Of a stretch of 64,000 nt of DNA, positions 62,414 to 64,000 are shown piece by piece. Both the position numbers and the translations under genes were made by a program. The stretch's first letter is position 1. Each line of letters begins with the position of its first letter. The stretch spans positions 124,001 through 188,000 of the forward strand of contig NZ_JARQWW010000005.1 of assembly GCF_029543125.1 (NCBI RefSeq), written 5' to 3'. The notes below the pieces were generated by a model. It ran no database searches, was not told the origin of the DNA, and saw only the letters and a program-made list of their open reading frames with translations. The DNA comes from Caulobacter segnis (GTDB lineage: Bacteria > Pseudomonadota > Alphaproteobacteria > Caulobacterales > Caulobacteraceae).

Positions 62414-63619
62414 ATGGGCGCGCTCGCCGGCGTTCGGATCGTCGACCTGACCAGCGTGGTGATGGGCCCCTACGCCACCCAGGTGCTGGGTGACTGGGGG
62501 GCGGACGTCATCAAGGTGGAGCCGCCGGAAGGCGACGTGGTGCGCGCTATCGGGCCCGGCCGGAACGCGGGCATGGGCTCCCTCTTCCTCAACGCCAACC
62601 GCAACAAGCGCAGCCTGTGCTTGGACCTGCGCGAGCCGCGTGGGCGGGATGCCTTTCTGGCGCTGATCATCAAGGCCGACGTGTTCGTGTCGAACGTGCG
62701 CCCCCAGGCGCTGCAGCGGCTCGGGCTGGGGCCAGAAGTTCTCGAGGCCGCCAACCCGCGCCTGATCCAGGTGGCCCTGACAGGCTTTGGCTCAGGCGGC
62801 CCCTATGCTGGCCAGCCGGCCTATGACGACCTGATCCAAGGAGCGACGGGAATCGCGGCCCTGGGAGAGCGCCAGGGTCAGGACATGCCGCGCTATGCCC
62901 CCCTCGCCCTGGCGGACCGCGTCTGCGGCCTCTATGCGGCGGCGGCCATCGGCGCGGCGCTTCATGAGCGGGCGTCATCGGGCAAAGGCCAGCGGGTCGA
63001 AGTCCCGATGTTCGAGACCATGGCCAGCTTCGTGCTGGGCGATCATCTGGGCGGCCAGAGCTTCGACCCGCCGTTGGACGAGGGCGGCTATCAGCGCCTG
63101 CTTTCGAAGGACCGAAGGCCGTTCGAGACCGCGGACGGGCGGATCTGCGCCGTGGTCTACAACGACGCCCAATGGGCCGCCTTCCTGAAGGAGGTCGGCA
63201 TGTCGGACCTGCCCCAGCGCGACGGACGCTTCGACGGCTTCGCCAACCGCACCCGGAATATCGACCACGTCTACGGCTTCCTGGCCGAGACCTTCCGCAC
63301 CCGCACCACCCAGGAATGGCTGACGACCCTCGGCCCGGCCGGCGTGCCGGTGACGCCGATGCATGACCTGAAGTCGCTGCTGGACGATCCTCACCTCGCC
63401 GCTACGGGCTTCTTCAGCGATGTGATCCACCCCAGCGAAGGGCCGATGAAGACGACCGCGCCGCCCACGCGGTGGTCGCGGACGGCGGCGGGGATCAGCC
63501 GTCAGGCCCCCATGCTGGGCGAGCATTCCGCCGAGGTTCTAGGCGAGGCCGGCCTGGACGACGAAACGATCCAGGGCCTGCTCGACGACGGCGTCGTGCG
63601 CGCCAGGCCATCGTGCTAA
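62414..63619 (+). CDS. CaiB/BaiF family (type III) CoA-transferase
   Basis: A 401-aa CoA-transferase that moves CoA between two carboxylic acids. Starts MGALAGVRIVDLTSVVMGPY; I chose the ATG at 62414 because AAGGAG lies 8 bases upstream. The family segments VIKVEPPEGDVVR, NANRNKRSLCLDLREPRGR, VALTGFGSGGPYAG and the aspartate in PAYDDLIQGATG (the acyl-carrying residue) are present. It would activate a carboxylic acid for breakdown, with the SDR and aldehyde dehydrogenase on the other strand making or processing that acid. The substrate is unknown. Confidence 0.92.
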   Translation: MGALAGVRIVDLTSVVMGPYATQVLGDWGADVIKVEPPEGDVVRAIGPGRNAGMGSLFLNANRNKRSLCLDLREPRGRDAFLALIIKADVFVSNVRPQALQRLGLGPEVLEAANPRLIQVALTGFGSGGPYAGQPAYDDLIQGATGIAALGERQGQDMPRYAPLALADRVCGLYAAAAIGAALHERASSGKGQRVEVPMFETMASFVLGDHLGGQSFDPPLDEGGYQRLLSKDRRPFETADGRICAVVYNDAQWAAFLKEVGMSDLPQRDGRFDGFANRTRNIDHVYGFLAETFRTRTTQEWLTTLGPAGVPVTPMHDLKSLLDDPHLAATGFFSDVIHPSEGPMKTTAPPTRWSRTAAGISRQAPMLGEHSAEVLGEAGLDDETIQGLLDDGVVRARPSC

Positions 63620-63628
63620 GCCCAGCGC

Positions 63629-64000
63629 ATGCACGTCAAACAAGCCGCCAACGTCGTCGATCTGTTGACGTACTTCGCCGAGCGCCGTGAACCGGCCACC
63701 CTGGCGGAGATCGCCGATGACCTCGGCTGGCCCCGGTCGAGCACCTTCAACATCGTCGGCACCCTGGCCGACAAGGGCTTCCTGTACGAGACCCGGGCGC
63801 GGGGCGGCTATTACCCGACACCCCTGTGGCTGACCCTGTCCAGCGCCATCGCGGAGGCGGAACCCCTGCCCCCGGCCCTGCGCGCCGCGGCGGCCGAGGT
63901 CTGCGCCCGCACCGGCGAGACCACGGCGGTGGGGACCGTGGCCGGGTCGCATGTGATGTTCATCGACGTGGCGGAATCGTCCCACCCCATCCGATACTTC
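63629..64000 (+). CDS. IclR-family transcriptional regulator, cut by window end
   Basis: The first 124 codons are present and no stop is reached. The N-terminal helix-turn-helix is MHVKQAANVVDLLTYFAERR and ATLAEIADDLGWPRSSTFNI, a winged helix as in IclR; the ligand-binding domain begins at about residue 80 (LRAAAAEVCARTGETTAVGT, then SHVMFIDVAES). It starts 9 bases after the CoA-transferase stop, so it is co-transcribed with it and likely controls this catabolic cluster through the palindromes at 62344-62376. Confidence 0.9.
   Translation, partial: MHVKQAANVVDLLTYFAERREPATLAEIADDLGWPRSSTFNIVGTLADKGFLYETRARGGYYPTPLWLTLSSAIAEAEPLPPALRAAAAEVCARTGETTAVGTVAGSHVMFIDVAESSHPIRYF

Overview
The window looks like a stretch of chromosome from a stalked alphaproteobacterium of the family Caulobacteraceae (Caulobacter or Phenylobacterium type). 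It is GC-rich. It carries a recognisable SpmX polarity protein (lysozyme-like domain, acidic/proline-rich linker, two C-terminal membrane segments), STN-type TonB receptors run by ECF sigma/FecR pairs, and a paired acyl-CoA dehydrogenase locus. The genus is an inference; no rRNA lies in the window.

Region 1 (1-15.38 kb) is accessory DNA, most likely the right-hand part of a genomic island. It ends in a tyrosine integrase (13694-15172) next to the 3' half of a tRNA-Thr(GGT) gene (15334-15379), the expected scar of integration into a tRNA. The left end is outside the window. From left to right the cargo is: an ArsR repressor; a small DUF6356 protein with an aromatic/aspartate aminotransferase; an MHS-type MFS permease with a secreted penicillin-acylase-family amidase; an arsenic cluster (arsR, thioredoxin-type arsC, ACR3 pump, glutaredoxin-type arsC, then arsN1 and a second arsR on the other strand); and a defence-like segment. 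That segment holds an unknown 213-aa protein, an OLD-like ATPase-TOPRIM protein, and an AbiE-like toxin/antitoxin pair behind three phased direct repeats.

Region 2 (15.4-24.4 kb) returns to the chromosomal backbone: a BenE-type permease, a small phage/GTA-like cassette (DUF2793 protein, GH24 lysozyme, small membrane protein), a nitronate-monooxygenase-like flavoenzyme, and both subunits of methylmalonyl-CoA mutase.

Region 3 (24.4-47 kb) is mostly housekeeping: RlmJ, topoisomerase IB, a WYL regulator, a DUF47/Pit phosphate pair with a Nudix hydrolase, isovaleryl-CoA dehydrogenase, SpmX, MgtE, tRNA-Leu(GAG), a FliN-like protein, LipB, two DUF805 proteins, the biotin-containing alpha subunit of propionyl/acyl-CoA carboxylase, MsrB, a two-subunit acyl-CoA dehydrogenase of pimeloyl-CoA type, a divergent CobT-like protein, a retropepsin-like protease and DusA. 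Propionyl-CoA carboxylase, the B12-dependent mutase, isovaleryl-CoA dehydrogenase and the CobT-like protein point to branched-chain and odd-chain acyl-CoA breakdown. Two gene-free intervals of about 0.8 kb (24377-25194 and 37483-38292) share two families of dispersed repeats in opposite orientation.

Region 4 (47-64 kb) holds two cell-surface signalling/uptake modules back to back. On the minus strand are pectate lyase, ECF sigma, FecR, a TonB receptor and a glycerophosphodiesterase. On the plus strand are ECF sigma, FecR, a TonB receptor and a PepSY membrane protein, closed by an AraC regulator. A catabolic cluster follows (SDR, aldehyde dehydrogenase, CaiB/BaiF CoA-transferase), with an IclR regulator cut by the window edge.
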